The notes under the pieces were generated by a model. The model was not told the DNA's origin. It did no database searches and was given only the letters and a program-made list of their open reading frames with translations. Below are positions 22,238-34,034 of a stretch of 64,000 nt of DNA, piece by piece. The stretch is from Tubiluchus corallicola (Eukaryota; Priapulida; Priapulimorpha; Priapulimorphida; Tubiluchidae): positions 1 to 64,000 of the forward strand of contig JAQGDQ010000458.1 of assembly GCA_030141605.1 (NCBI GenBank). The letters are read 5' to 3'. A program made the translations under genes and the position numbers. The stretch's first letter is position 1. Every line of letters begins with the position of its first letter.

Positions 22238-23077
22238 TTATCCCTGCGGTTCAAGTCGTGACACATCCGATCCGTGAGAACACACAGAACTTTTTTCTAG
22301 GTGTCTTTTTAGATCTCTGTTATGCTTGTAACTTGTGTTACACGTAAAACAATGAAACGGCCGTTCTCCGGTGTGTTTTCTAACATGAGCTTGTAAATTG
22401 CACTTCTTTTCTGTGTGATAAAAGCACATTTTGCACTGCCACTGTTTTTTGTTACTTACACACATGAGTGACTGGCCTTCAACAGAATTATCGGCTGTAG
22501 GTCTACTCTGTCTGTAAGATGACGCACTTGACTTCTTTGACGGCTTCCGGGACGCCATTTTGAATGATTTGTCGAATCTTTTTTGCTGTCGAACATAACC
22601 CGTAGGGATACGCACTGCATCTTCAAAGCACCCCAACTGCAGTAAACTTGTTTGTAGTGAAGTGTTCTCCAACGAAGATAAATTGACATCTGTTCCTGCA
22701 TTTGTTTCTAATTCTAGATCAATGATTTCAGGTTTAGCATTTACAAGTTCACCTTCTGCAAAAGCTTGCGCAACCTCACCGGAAATATCTCCACACAAAA
22801 CGTTACCGCGATCACAAATATTGTCTACGTTTCTGTCGAAGTCGTTAACATCGCCAGCAGTGGCCTGAAACAACTCCACCTTGACGCTTTTGTAACCACA
22901 TTCCTCATTGGTCAACGATGCCAAACCAGGATCTTGCTGGTATTGTTCCGTACTCTCGCACACTAGAATCTTACAATGCCATGTTCTCGTGTGTGCAAAG
23001 AATATTTCTTCGCTCATAAAACATTCAGAGCAAGCTGTGCATTTGAAGTAAATTTCTCGAGGCAGAAATTCATCCAT
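22238..23077 (-). CDS. ZF7: array-family C2H2 zinc-finger protein, unusual last finger
   Basis: 279 aa, ATG at 23077 (MDEFLPREIYFKC). The N-terminal family finger is complete. The linker carries VKVE and AKPE. The first C-terminal finger from W213 is almost the same as in ZF1 (FYHTEKK-C/S-NLQAHVRKHTGERPF), although six genes lie between them in order. Contacts are K,C,N,A and H,R,D,R. The last finger ends H-x6-C, a long and non-standard spacing that may weaken zinc binding. A C-terminal tail of about 15 residues follows. The acceptor gives the first exon base at 23124, only 355 bases from the ZF8 stop. Confidence 0.93.
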   Translation of the reverse strand: MDEFLPREIYFKCTACSECFMSEEIFFAHTRTWHCKILVCESTEQYQQDPGLASLTNEECGYKSVKVELFQATAGDVNDFDRNVDNICDRGNVLCGDISGEVAQAFAEGELVNAKPEIIDLELETNAGTDVNLSSLENTSLQTSLLQLGCFEDAVRIPTGYVRQQKRFDKSFKMASRKPSKKSSASSYRQSRPTADNSVEGQSLMCVSNKKQWQCKMCFYHTEKKCNLQAHVRKHTGERPFHCFTCNTSYKHNRDLKRHLEKSSVCSHGSDVSRLEPQG

Positions 23078-23124
23078 GTTTCATGGGATTTGTTTTGCAG
23101 GTCACTCTTTATCAAATATTCTTG

Positions 23125-23479
23125 CTGAAAAATTACAATTAATAAAGTTAATACAAACAGTGACCTGGCTGCTGTGGTATCTGTCATGTTTTAATAAAGG
23201 CTTCATGAAATCAGTGCTGTACGTTTGTCAGAATCACAAAACTGAAATCGCCAACAGCGTTAGTTTGATTATAACAATTATGTACAACTGAATGTAGTTG
23301 CTGTATACAAATGCGTAATATAAAGCTGCAGTGGTTACCTATCGGTACACATACAATATAGAATACAATAATTTGTTATAAAATGAACAGTGAAAAGCAA
23401 CTGCAAACATATACAGTTCACATAAGGCTCAAACAAAAATAGTTGGTTCAGCACATACAGGGTAGAAGCCGTCATGTCC
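23125..23479. other. 355-bp gap between ZF7 acceptor and ZF8 stop
   Basis: Contains one minus-strand ATTAAA (23190-23195) that could polyadenylate ZF8. There is only a moderate 5' splice site (GATAG|GTAACC near 23338). There is little space for an independent ZF7 promoter and leader exon. Confidence 0.55.
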
Positions 23480-24268
23480 CTATGTCCAATTAGAAGGTGA
23501 GTGTTCATTAGCATTTCTTGCTGCGCGGTGAACATTAACTTGGTGAGTTCGTAAATTGCCTTTTAGGGTGAAGCATTTGTTACAATCATTGCACTGAAAT
23601 GGTTTTTCTCCTGTGTGAGTCATAATGTGTCTTCTAAGATCACCTTTCAGACTCGTGTGATAAAAGCACAAGTCACACTGCCATCGAGTCTTATTATTTG
23701 CACTCATTAAGAAATCTTTTTGTGTCGCGTAATCAACCTTAAGTCTTGGAGCACGAGTGCCGGATGTCTTGCGCGAAAATCTTGTTGCCGATGTTCGTTT
23801 TTGCTTTAAGCTGTTTCTTTGCTGTGGATGTCCACTCTGCAGGACACCAAGACCAGCAAAAGGGAGGTGACTGTTAGCAGGGTTACACTGAAATGAAGGC
23901 AAATGGTCTCCTTTACCAGGTGAACACACATCACCACTCACGGGTTCAATTGCCATACTTTTACCAGTTCTATATTCATTTTCATTTATTTTATCACACC
24001 GTTCACTATCGACCGCTTCGTTAACTCCACAGCTACTAGAGAGCAATTCGACATTTTCATAGTCGACAAGCGGCTCGGTTTTTGGTACAACGATAACGTG
24101 TTCTTCGTGCAAACTTTGTTCGTGTTCGTAGCTTGAACTGCTACCCTCACACACTAGAATCTTACAGTGCCATGTTCTTGTATGTGCAAAGAATATGTCT
24201 TCACTCATGAAACACTCGGAGCAAGCGGTGCATTTGAAGTAAATTTCCTGAAGCAGTTGTGCGTCCAT
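23480..24268 (-). CDS. ZF8: array-family C2H2 zinc-finger protein
   Basis: 262 aa, ATG at 24268 (MDAQLLQEIYFKC). The N-terminal finger is complete. The acidic linker has PKTEP, a SUMO-like motif lacking the leading aliphatic residue. The basic segment includes KQKRTSATRFSRK. The pair from W196 is regular C2H2 (last spacing H-x4-H), with contacts L,G,D,R and L,G,N,T. The shared frame LRRH-x-MxHTGEKPF groups it with ZF9. The acceptor is TTTTCCAG, with the first exon base at 24313; it is the only family acceptor with CCAG. Confidence 0.93.
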   Translation of the reverse strand: MDAQLLQEIYFKCTACSECFMSEDIFFAHTRTWHCKILVCEGSSSSYEHEQSLHEEHVIVVPKTEPLVDYENVELLSSSCGVNEAVDSERCDKINENEYRTGKSMAIEPVSGDVCSPGKGDHLPSFQCNPANSHLPFAGLGVLQSGHPQQRNSLKQKRTSATRFSRKTSGTRAPRLKVDYATQKDFLMSANNKTRWQCDLCFYHTSLKGDLRRHIMTHTGEKPFQCNDCNKCFTLKGNLRTHQVNVHRAARNANEHSPSNWT

Positions 24269-24313
24269 GTTTCAAATCAATAGTTTAGTTGAACCAGTTA
24301 TCAAATGCTCTCG

Positions 24314-24902
24314 CTGGAAAATTATAAACAGATTCAATAAACGTTAAGACAGAAGAGCCACCAGCCACCATATTGCTGTAAATTAGTAAATGTATAATGT
24401 AATTTATGTTCACGTGTTTTGAATCCGAGTAAGTACTAATACCTTCAAAATTTCGGACAAAATTTTGTAATTAATAATGCACAGATGTACAAGCTACAAG
24501 TATGCAAGACCTATACCTTTGTTCACTTTTAATAAGAATGCGCAAACAAACTTTTCAATATAGTTTTACGATTTTTACCCGACAAATTTACAAGTAACTA
24601 AGACTAAGCTCAATGTTAGAAAATGGAAGCAAATGTGTTCATTCACAACCCAACAACGTGGCTAGTACTACAGTCACAAGGAGTTCAATTTAGTTTCAGA
24701 GCACCATGGTTTAACTAAACAAAGAACAAAAAGCACACACGCTAGTTAGCATTGATTTGAAGGTGTTCTCAGCAAACACCATAAACACCTTGACATTGCG
24801 TATTCTACAAATATGTGGAAAAAACTACTGATAAGAGGAAAAATTATAAGTTTAACTCTCATTTTAATACCAGATGTCGTCAACACATTTGCTGACAATG
24901 TA
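24314..24902. other. Intergenic upstream of ZF8
   Basis: AT-rich spacer. No gene and no strong splice donor seen. Confidence 0.35.
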
Positions 24903-25386
24903 CAGTCAATCTCGCTCATAAGGGACACTCTCTTATAATGGACCGCCAACACCGGTCCCGATTTTTCTTAATGTTTTTCCTATGTAAAAATCTTCGTATA
25001 TAAGGTACTCGGATGAAAGGGATTTTCGGTATAAGGGACAATATTTTCAAGTGCCGCATATTAGAGACCCAGGTAAATTACCTCGCATGTAAGGGACCCT
25101 ATAATCGAAGTGAAATTGATCGATTTTTAACCTCAATTTTTCGCAAACTTGGCCTTCGAACAGCTCGGTTTCCGCGGTCACAGACATCTCGCATCACTGA
25201 ACGAGCTTCCTACATACCGTTTGCACTGAATGTGTAGCAAAAATCCATAAAAATATGTGTAAAAGTGCAGAAAAGTACAGGTCTAGATACACCCACGGTC
25301 TGACTCAACTTCGGCTATAAGGGACATCGGATATAAGGGATGATTTTTTCTGGTCCCGAGGTGTCCTTTATATCCGAGGTTAACTG
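24903..25386. mobile_element. pogo/Tigger-like MITE, copy 1
   Basis: Ends are CAGTCAATCTCG and CCGAGGTTAACTG, with TA on both sides (24901-24902 and 25387-25388). The sub-terminal motif TATAAGGGACA occurs in both orientations. About 480 bp, no transposase. Four copies of the family are in the window. The open frame 25013-25237 lies within it and is not a gene. Confidence 0.88.
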
Positions 25387-25708
25387 TATTTCGTAACTTC
25401 ACTAACAGCACTTAACAAATGTTGACATCCAAGTGCATGACGAAATCAATAGTTATTTGACAAAATGGGCAATTAATGCCAAATGTCTTATATTATATAT
25501 GTCATTATATATATATTATATTGCCGATTTTGCAAAAAACTGTGTATATCTACTTTTAACGCCAGCAGTCAAACTAAGAAACATTTTTAACAAGACTTCA
25601 GTTGAAAATTTGGAATTCCACGTATCCCAAGCTACAAAAATCTAATCAATTACACAAAGCTAAAAACAATAACAAAAGTCATTAGTAACAAGCGTTAGAA
25701 ATAAAATA

Positions 25709-26413
25709 CAAAAAGTCCTCGCTTAACGACTCCCCGTTTAGCGGCGTCTCGTTTTACGATGCTGAACACTTGACAACATTTTCTCACTTAATGATGTATG
25801 TTCACTAAAACAACGATTTTTTACTGTGTTCAAAACCTTTCTTCATTTTAGCTATAACTTTTTTTTACCTAATTTCAAGCATTAAATTGGTACATTCTGT
25901 CACTAAAACAATTATTTGTGTTTATGCTTCCCGACTTACTGCTAAAAGCAACCTATTTGTAGCAAGGGAGGAATATTTGTGATTTCCAAGCTCCTGAGTT
26001 CAGACTTCATGCAAGGGAATTTTGTTTGCAACCTGTTGCTGTAGCAACCAGTATCTCGATGAAATTGTGCCAAGGCTGTCACGGGGCTTTGGCTTTTACT
26101 ATGCAGTGTTTAATCACTAACTGCTCAGAGAGAGGCGTCAACATTAGTGAAAGAGAAACTGCTAACTACGTATTGATAAGAGAGATATATAAGCAGTTTC
26201 AAACAAGCAGAAAGAAATTAATCAGAAGAAATATGAATAAAACTCATAAAACATTTAATTTACATGAATTAAGCAACATCGTCTTTGCCTCTGGAAACAT
26301 ATCTCAATTCTTTTACGTTACTCTCTACGGAAATCTTGGCTTCGTTTGACAACATTTTCCTCAACGTTGCATTTTGCTGGAACGCATTAGCGTCGTTAAG
26401 CGAGGATTTAACG
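25709..26413. mobile_element. Tigger-like DNA element with GTCCTCGCTTAACGAC ends
   Basis: The left end CAAAAAGTCCTCGCTTAACG follows a TA. The right end TTAAGCGAGGATTTAACG precedes a TA. It shares TTGCTGGAACGCATTAGCG with 16871-17988. No transposase; the plus-strand frame 26026-26349 inside it does not resemble one. Confidence 0.8.
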
Positions 26414-26749
26414 TAATGATACACGGGCGCTACCTAACAGAATTATCAAGCAATCATTTTAGAATGGCAAATTAATTTCAAAACATGTGAATAACTTTAA
26501 CATCAATGAAGAAATGATATCAACTTGTACTGCATTTACTTTACAAGCAAGATCATCCACTGGATAGTAATCAAAGCATTGTTCGAATGCCAGTTAAAAA
26601 TGCTAAACATACATGTCTTTACGAGTGTCGACTGACAATCCATAGCATCTGTATTGACAAGTAAAGAAGTCCCAGGCACATAATTCCAGCAGTATTACAT
26701 CACTAAAAAACAGGAGATGCTGTCATTGTTACAAGTTGATGCCTTCAGA
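26414..26749. other. 3' flank of ZF9
   Basis: AT-rich, nothing recognised. Confidence 0.35.
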
Positions 26750-27544
26750 TCAGGTCACGTAATTCTGATGAATCACCGAGTGAGCTTTCAAATTACCTTT
26801 TCTATTAAAACGTTTTTTACAGTAATTACATTCAAACGGTTTTTCCCCCGTATGAACCATGACATGTCTCCTAAGGTCAGTTTTGGACCGGGTATGAAAA
26901 AAACAGAGGTCACACTGCCACTGAATATTTTTACTAGCACTCATGAATGAGCCTCCCTGGGCCGGGTTCACACTAGCGGCTTGAGCGCGAGACGGCTGAT
27001 GTTTGGTAACCCTACGCCTAACTGCCGATCTTCTTTTTTGTCTTGCGGTAAGGCCGTGCATTTCCGGGCGTTTGGTGAGTGTAAGACCAAAACGAGGAAC
27101 GAGCAAGTGACCGTCATCGGCGTTGTGTCCAAGCAGTCCTGGACAATCTTCCGTTCTGTCGGCAAATTCAGCTGTTCTGTTGCTAAAAGCTTCTCCATTA
27201 TCGCTCTCAAGACTCACCTCAGTCACTTCATTGGCTTCAGACATCAGAAGCATGTGTGTTCTATCAAATTCAGGGGAAGTAATCACGTCTTCAGCAGCGC
27301 TAATGTCAACTGCACCACAGATAAGATCACTTTCGTTTTCATACGTTGCAGGATCACATTTAACAGCGGCTAGAGCGTGTTCATCGTGTGCACCCGGTAC
27401 ATCTATATTTGGATTGTTACCGTCGCATACTAGTATCTTACAATGCCATGTTCTCGTATGCGCAAAGAATATCTCCTCACTGATGAAACATTCAGAGCAT
27501 GCTGTGCATTTGAAGTAGATATCTCGAGAAGTGCTTTGTTCCAT
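26750..27544 (-). CDS. ZF9: array-family C2H2 zinc-finger protein
   Basis: 264 aa, ATG at 27544 ([13 protein letters not shown]). The N-terminal family finger is complete, ending I-L-V-C. The SUMO-type motif is degenerate (VKCD). A strong basic stretch, [15 protein letters not shown], precedes the fingers and is a likely nuclear signal. The pair from W209 is regular C2H2 with contacts S,T,D,R and R,G,N,A. Its partner in similarity is ZF8. The acceptor leaves the first exon base at 27576. The upstream gap of 6.5 kb before ZF10 is filled by degraded mobile DNA. Confidence 0.93.
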   Translation of the reverse strand: MEQSTSRDIYFKCTACSECFISEEIFFAHTRTWHCKILVCDGNNPNIDVPGAHDEHALAAVKCDPATYENESDLICGAVDISAAEDVITSPEFDRTHMLLMSEANEVTEVSLESDNGEAFSNRTAEFADRTEDCPGLLGHNADDGHLLVPRFGLTLTKRPEMHGLTARQKRRSAVRRRVTKHQPSRAQAASVNPAQGGSFMSASKNIQWQCDLCFFHTRSKTDLRRHVMVHTGEKPFECNYCKKRFNRKGNLKAHSVIHQNYVT

Positions 27545-27576
27545 GTTGGGCGGAGTTGCTTAATTTAGTATAGATG

Positions 27577-29432
27577 CTGAAAAAAATTTTGCAGATTTTT
27601 AAAACTACTAAATAATTAATTTCGTATGGGAATTGCCATCAAAATAAGTCAAAAGTAAGAAGTTACAGATTACAGGATGATTGCAGAAAAACAAATTGCA
27701 AATTAGAGAGATTTAAAAATTATAAATTAACTTTCATTTAACAGAAGAAATTGTGTCAATGTGACTTTAACTCCTTCGGAACCGCATCATTCAAAATAGG
27801 TCTTGTAAAATCTGATTTTTCTGCTACTGTATGACCACAAAAGTTTGTAAACAATTACAAATTAGGTACTGTTCTGTTCAGCAGAATCTCGGCTATCCAA
27901 TCATGCTATTTGTTTGAACATTTATAAGTGATTTAATTGAATAAAGTGCAGAAAAACAACCCCTCTTCAGACACTCCAACATAGCCGATTGAGTAGCTTA
28001 GTCTGGTGCACACTTGCGTGATCGTACACACTGCTTGCTTGCTACAGTCCAAGCTGTGCAGTGTTCTGCTGCTATTCCAGAGTAGACATGAGGCCAAAGT
28101 GTATGAAACTGTTGTGTCTGGATAGTTGAGATTTTCTGCATTAGCTGATTTCACACAAGTGATACTGTACATTGTTACAGTGCAAACACTAAATTTACTG
28201 AAAGCTTTTTCAGATTATTGGTCAAAAATAATCGACTATTCGTTTGTCTAAGGTAAGCGAATGCATTTCGTATATAATTTTGCAGGAAAGTCCATTGTGT
28301 GAGGAGTAGAAACCTATAACAATTATTAAATATAATGTAATTGTTACCTAGCGAGGACAGTTTTCCATGAACCCATGCAAAATGCAGCAAACGCTTACAC
28401 TCCTGAAGGAGTTAACCAGAATATGTTTTCATAAACAAAAACAAGTTCAAATATGTTCCATAATGCTACACATCATCAAAACTTTCACTTTTGTTCACCA
28501 AAATAATATATTAATACAAAAATATAATCTTTTGAAACAAAATTACACAATCAGTACGGAACACGAACAATATCATGATTATCACAATGAACTGTCACGT
28601 AGCTTCAAAGACTATTCAACAATATTCAAAGATGTATTTCATCTTTGAGCCAACTATTTGCCAGTAGGATGTAAGTAATTAAGAAAATTACACCACTCCT
28701 TTTTGAATTTCTAAATCTGTATTCACATGTTAGAAAACATACTGTAAATCTTTAGGCTAAAATTTTCGCTATTTAATTAGCAATGTCTTTTGCATTTGAG
28801 CATCATTTGCTACGCCACGTTTTTGCTTCAACTCTTTGTGCTCAAACTTTACGTATGCTTTCCCTTATATTTGCAAATTAAATGATAATACTACAAAAAA
28901 GTAGTTACAAGCAATGTTAAAATAAAATATGATAGACAGAACAGAACAAATCCAGAAAAATTCAGTGTTATGTGAAATTTGCAATTTTAAATGTGAATGT
29001 ATTGAAAGATTAGTAATTTTTTACCTAGATCTATATATAGCCTACATTATATTACAATAATTATACACACCATGTTAATTACTGCAATTAGTAAACAAAC
29101 ATTAGTTCAACTAGAAAACATCGTTCAATAAGCAGTAGTTTATCCACATCAGAGACACAAACAGAATGTGTTTCAGACTACAAATTACTGTGAATACATC
29201 ATATTACATAGACAGATTAGAAGAGAAAGAAGCCACTAATTAAGTTACAACTTTGCAGTGTCAAGAAACCAACGAGTCAAAATGATGAAAGGAGCAGACT
29301 AGGTAAAAACTCAAACAGAAATGCACTACGTCTCTCATTGCTTAAAAAATCTGCTGTATCAAAGTGGACTCAGTGAGTATCAGAGCAACGCTGTACAATC
29401 AAACCGACTCGAAGTCAAGAACTGCACGTACT
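27577..29432. other. Intergenic upstream of ZF9
   Basis: No gene recognised. A minus-strand CTAG|GTAACA donor-like site is near 28347, and another CTAG|GTAAAA near 29025. Open frames at 27933-28648 have no domain. Confidence 0.4.
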
Positions 29433-29624
29433 TGTACTTGACGCGTACAATTTCTTCCGGATACTTGTAACTTTTAAAAACAAAGTATTTGTACTTGATC
29501 GTAAAGTACCAGAAAATATCATCTAGACTGTACTTGACGCGTACAATTTCTTCCGGATACTTGTAACTTTTAAAAACAAAGTACTTGTACTTGATCGTAA
29601 AGTACCAGAAAATATCATCTAGAC
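29433..29624. repeat. 96-bp tandem duplication
   Basis: Two adjacent copies (29433-29528 and 29529-29624) beginning TGTACTTGACGCGTAC and ending ATCATCTAGAC, with almost no differences. The GTACTTG words continue to 29960, suggesting a degraded mobile element around it. Confidence 0.92.
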
Positions 29625-31699
29625 TTTCAAATGTGATGCTTTATATAACTACACAAGAAAGTAAAACAATAAATTAGCTGTTTAAGAAAAATTCTGAAAA
29701 TTATTTTCATTTTATTGGCACCAGGGTGCGCCACAGCAAAGTTCTGTTGCAGTAAGTGTAATGACAAATAAAAACATTATCTTGAATTAGTAATAAATAT
29801 AATATTTTGTGAAAACATGGTTTATTTAATTAGAAAGTACTTGTTCTCGTATTTGTAATTGCACTTTGAGAGCATTTGTATTTGTACTTGTACTTGATAG
29901 TGTTCAAAAAGTACCTGTACTTAATTCAAGCACAAATTATAGTACTTGACCCAAGACTGCAAACAAAAACTATCTTGAATTTAAGCAGGGTGTTAGGAAA
30001 GGGGAGAAGCTGTGCAAGAAGCATCACTATTTCTTCATAAACTGTTTCTGAGAAACAGGCTGAGCAACGGACAGCTGAATAAAGGCAGTTTGCTTTAATT
30101 GACGGAATCTGTAAATTTTACACAGAATGAGGCAATCAGCTTAATTTCATTTTTGTAAATCTCTGCCAATCATTACTGTCATTCCGCTTCATGTATGCCT
30201 TGTTTTAAGTTTGACTAAAGATAAACCAACTTAATCGGTTGAGAACTTGTTGTAGACAGTGATATGCCGATACCGATGTGCTGCAAAAAGCGCAGTTAAC
30301 AGTCTGCGTTGCAACGATAACACATAGACACACGCATACGTATTATACGCTGTTCCTTTAAAAATTAATTTTGAAATGAAACCTTAAATTAGAATCTATA
30401 CTGGCTGCATTTTCTGAGGCCGGCCGGAATTTGTTGGAGTAGTACAATTAATTGCTCAGAGTATATACGGTACTCATTACACTAGTAAAAATTAATTTTT
30501 TTATTGGCACGGTAAATTAGATTATTCTGTAGACCTTAAAGTTGACAGTACTAATACTTACTTTTTAGAAATCTTGTAGAAATTTCTATTTAGTACTAGA
30601 CTAGAAAAATTTATTTTTCTAATTCGGAAGAAATTAAACAAACAGAATTTCACCTTAAAAATTGGGCATCATACCAGAAATCTTCTTTACAAAACTAACA
30701 ATGAACAGAAGCATAGAGATCAATTTGCCGCGACCGAGCTTATGGTTCAGAGGACAGTGGTTCATTCATTAGTTCATGATGCTGTTGAATCCGAGCTAAT
30801 GAGGATTCGCTGAACTTATCAAATGCAGTAAATGCTAGGATAATAATTATTGTTAAAATTTTAGCCCAAGGCGAATTTGCGCGTTTATAATTTTATTATC
30901 CACCTTACGCAATTGTATACTGACATAATTATGCTCAATCGTGAAAAATAGGGTTTCCTATGTGCAAAAGAAAACCAGTAAATGCATTATATAAGTCATA
31001 TATTAATACATATTATTAATACACATACGTATATGTGTGTGTATACTGTACAATATAAAGTATACAAACACATATATGTATACATAGACATATATATTAT
31101 ATAAAAACAATGTTACAATAGTATGGCCTACTTTGTGAGGAAATTATAATCCATTACATTAAAACTAAACAAGGTGAACAAAAAATTTCTTACTCTAAAA
31201 TGCTGTTTCATAACAACAAACGGTAGTAATTGGTCATTAGTTATTAGATGGAAAAGCTTTTTCACTTTTGCTCAAACAATAAGGCTAATTAAACCAATAC
31301 AAAATGCATATATTAATTTATAACAGTTGTTAAAAACGTTTTAGATTTAGATTTATTTATTCATCATTTAGCACATACAAAAATCAAAGTTATACAGTAA
31401 CAAATTAACAATGCATTGCAGTGCTATGAGCGCAGCAGAAGGGATTAACTTAAGAGCAACACTCAACATGGAGAAGACTAAGTTAATGATATAAACAACA
31501 ACTAAAAAATATGTTAAATGGAGCAAACCAAACATATGGGAGAAAATGATAATGACAATGTTGATGATGTTGATGATAATGATGACAATCATGGTGATAT
31601 TAATGCTGATGACAATGATAATGATTTGATGCTAATGCGCCAGGTTCGATGATATAAACCGAGTTAGCCATCTTTGCAATGTTACGAAAATTGTATTAA
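29625..31699. other. Intergenic, degraded repeat-like DNA
   Basis: GTACTTG-rich sequence to about 29960, an ATATAT/ACATATGTATAC-rich patch near 31000-31110, and a GATGATGATAATG low-complexity tract near 31550-31640. No gene. Confidence 0.45.
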
Positions 31700-32850
31700 A
31701 TAATAACTAACTAAAAAATATAAAGATATGTTATTTTCAATTACAGAAATTGACTAATTAGGCCCATATGACCCAAGAATTGATTTCTTAAATTTATGTT
31801 TGAAAATATGTTCTGATTTAGCATTTTTTCTATTTCTAGGCAAAGTTTATTCCATAGTAAAGGCCCTGTGAATGTTAAATGATGTCTGGTTGTGTTTGTT
31901 CTGCAGTACTGCACTTCAAATTCATTTGACCTAGTACTACGAAATTTAACATATAATTGAACTGGATTATTAAAAAAGATTGATACCTAGGTTATATACT
32001 AAATCATCAACTAATAATATTTTACATTCTTTAAAATGGATATTATTTATATGTGCCCTTCTATTTTGTTTATGAAGAATACGCAAAAATTTTCTTTGGG
32101 CTACCTTTAGATTAGATAATTTTGAAAAATACATTTTTCCCCCAAAGAATGGAACAGTAATTAAGATAAGGAACAGTAAGTAAGATAAGATAAGTAACTG
32201 AAATAAAATAAAAGACACTATTCTCATTGAGTAAGAACTAAGCTATTATATAAAGTAACTATGCAGGATTTTGAAAGATAATAGCGAATATAAGTAATGT
32301 TTCCTAGATTTTGTTGATATTTTTTTACCAATATATTTAATATGAGAAGTCCAGTCTAAATGCTCTTGTAAAATTATCCCCAAGAATTTTATTTCTTTTA
32401 CTATTTCGATGTTGACATTATCAATCATAAAATTTAGATTTTGTGGAATATTTGTATTTTTTGGTCTAAAAATTATGCATTTAGTTTTACTGATATTCAA
32501 AGATAGTTTGTTACCGTGAAACCAATTAAAGATGGTGCACAATTCATTGTTAATTTGTTGTACATTATTTAGGTTGCTAATTTTTAGAAATAAACTGGTG
32601 TCATCTGCAAATAAAATAATTTTTGCCTCGGTGATATTATTAGTCATTTATGAATAATAGAAATAACACTGGCTCTAAAATGGATCCCTGTGGAATGCCA
32701 TACAGCAGTTCTTGACTATCAGATTTTATATTATTGTATTTAACAGCTTGAGACCTGTTTGTGAAGTAACTATGAAACCATTGATAAGCAAGTCCTTGTA
32801 TTCCATACGTGGTAATTTAGTGATTTCAGTTTCTTTGCCTCTGGCATGCC
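31700..32850 (-). pseudogene. LINE (Jockey/CR1-like) reverse transcriptase 3' fragment, broken
   Basis: Reading the minus strand leftward gives YQWFHSYFTNRSQ, then GIPQGSI, then LFLLFIND. After a small frameshift come the catalytic FADDTSLFL, KLSLNISKTKCIIF and FLGIILQEHLDW. Another frame carries the C-terminal part QRKFLRILHKQNRR, and then GPLLWNKL-like sequence near 31860. These are reverse transcriptase and post-RT motifs of non-LTR retrotransposons. The endonuclease and N-terminal RT are missing, and frameshifts break the reading frame, so this is a 5'-truncated dead copy. Family assignment beyond Jockey/CR1-like is uncertain. Confidence 0.88.
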
Positions 32851-33256
32851 TAAAATTGGAGAGCATCCATTAACTAATACAAAGAATATAAACAGTAATA
32901 TATATAAACAGCATTGGTTGATTTTTTCTACTTCTAGTCATAAACACATTATACAGCAAAATTTTGCAGTGAACCAACATTGGAGGAGATACAACATTAG
33001 AGATACTTTGGCCACCACATTTTTTTAATATATACAAGTGTAAAAAGTGAAAATGAATCATTAGACTGCTGACTTACAGATTCCAGCAAGGCCTTTTGAT
33101 GAATTTTCATTATGATTAACAAAAAAATTTACATTTTACAGTACTACACCATAAATGTACATGTATCACAATAGCACTACATGCACATTATGCATTTGTA
33201 TAAACTCACAGTACTTCTCATATAATGTAATGCAAAACAAAAAAGTAGCCAGTATG
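32851..33256. other. Intergenic
   Basis: AT-rich. No gene or repeat recognised. Confidence 0.35.
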
Positions 33257-33731
33257 CAGTCAACCTCGGGTATAAGGTACTTGCTTATAAGGGACACTCA
33301 CTTATAAAGGGACCACCAACATCTGTCCCGATTTTTCATAATGTTTTTCCTATGTAAAAATCTTCATGTAAAAGGGACTTTCAGTTATAAGGGACGATAT
33401 CTGCAGGTCCCGCGTAATAGAAACCCAGGTAAATTACCTCGCATATAAGGCACCCTGTGATCAAAGCGAAATTGATCGATTTTTAACCTCAATTTTTCAC
33501 AAACTCGGCCTTCGAACATCTCGGTTTCCATGGTCACATACATCTCACACCACTGAAGGAGCTTCCTACATAGATTTGCACTGAATGTGTAGCAATAATC
33601 CATAAAAATATGGGTAAAACAACAGGTCTAGATACATCCTGGTCTGACTCAACATCAGCTATAAGGGACATCAGATATAGGGGACGATTTTTTTCTGGTT
33701 CGGAGGTGTCCGTTATATCCGAGGTTGACTG
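33257..33731. mobile_element. pogo/Tigger-like MITE, copy 2
   Basis: Ends are CAGTCAACCTCGGG and CCGAGGTTGACTG, with TA after the right end; the left TA has mutated to TG. Same orientation and interior as 24903-25386 (GATCGATTTTTAACCTCAATT block). Confidence 0.88.
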
Positions 33732-34034
33732 TAGTAGATAATACAAACAATTGCTGCTACAATGTGAAGTATGTTTATGCCTGCAAAATCACATATGTAA
33801 CAAGCGCTAGTTGTGAAGTATTGTCCTGCAGGAATCAATACCGTGCTACTGTCATGCTTTCAGTTTTTAAAAAGTTCAAAATACTTTAAGTTTCGATAAG
33901 ACAAGACAAAGCTGAAAACTTGCCCGATGGAATTATTATGAAAAGCTTTGTCGGAATGTCTTTATCAATGGTCAGCAAACAAAGATAACATTGAAAAACT
34001 GGACGCTGCTGGCTGGTCAGTAAACGACATCATG
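33732..34034. other. 3' flank of ZF10
   Basis: About 300 bases, nothing recognised. Confidence 0.35.
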
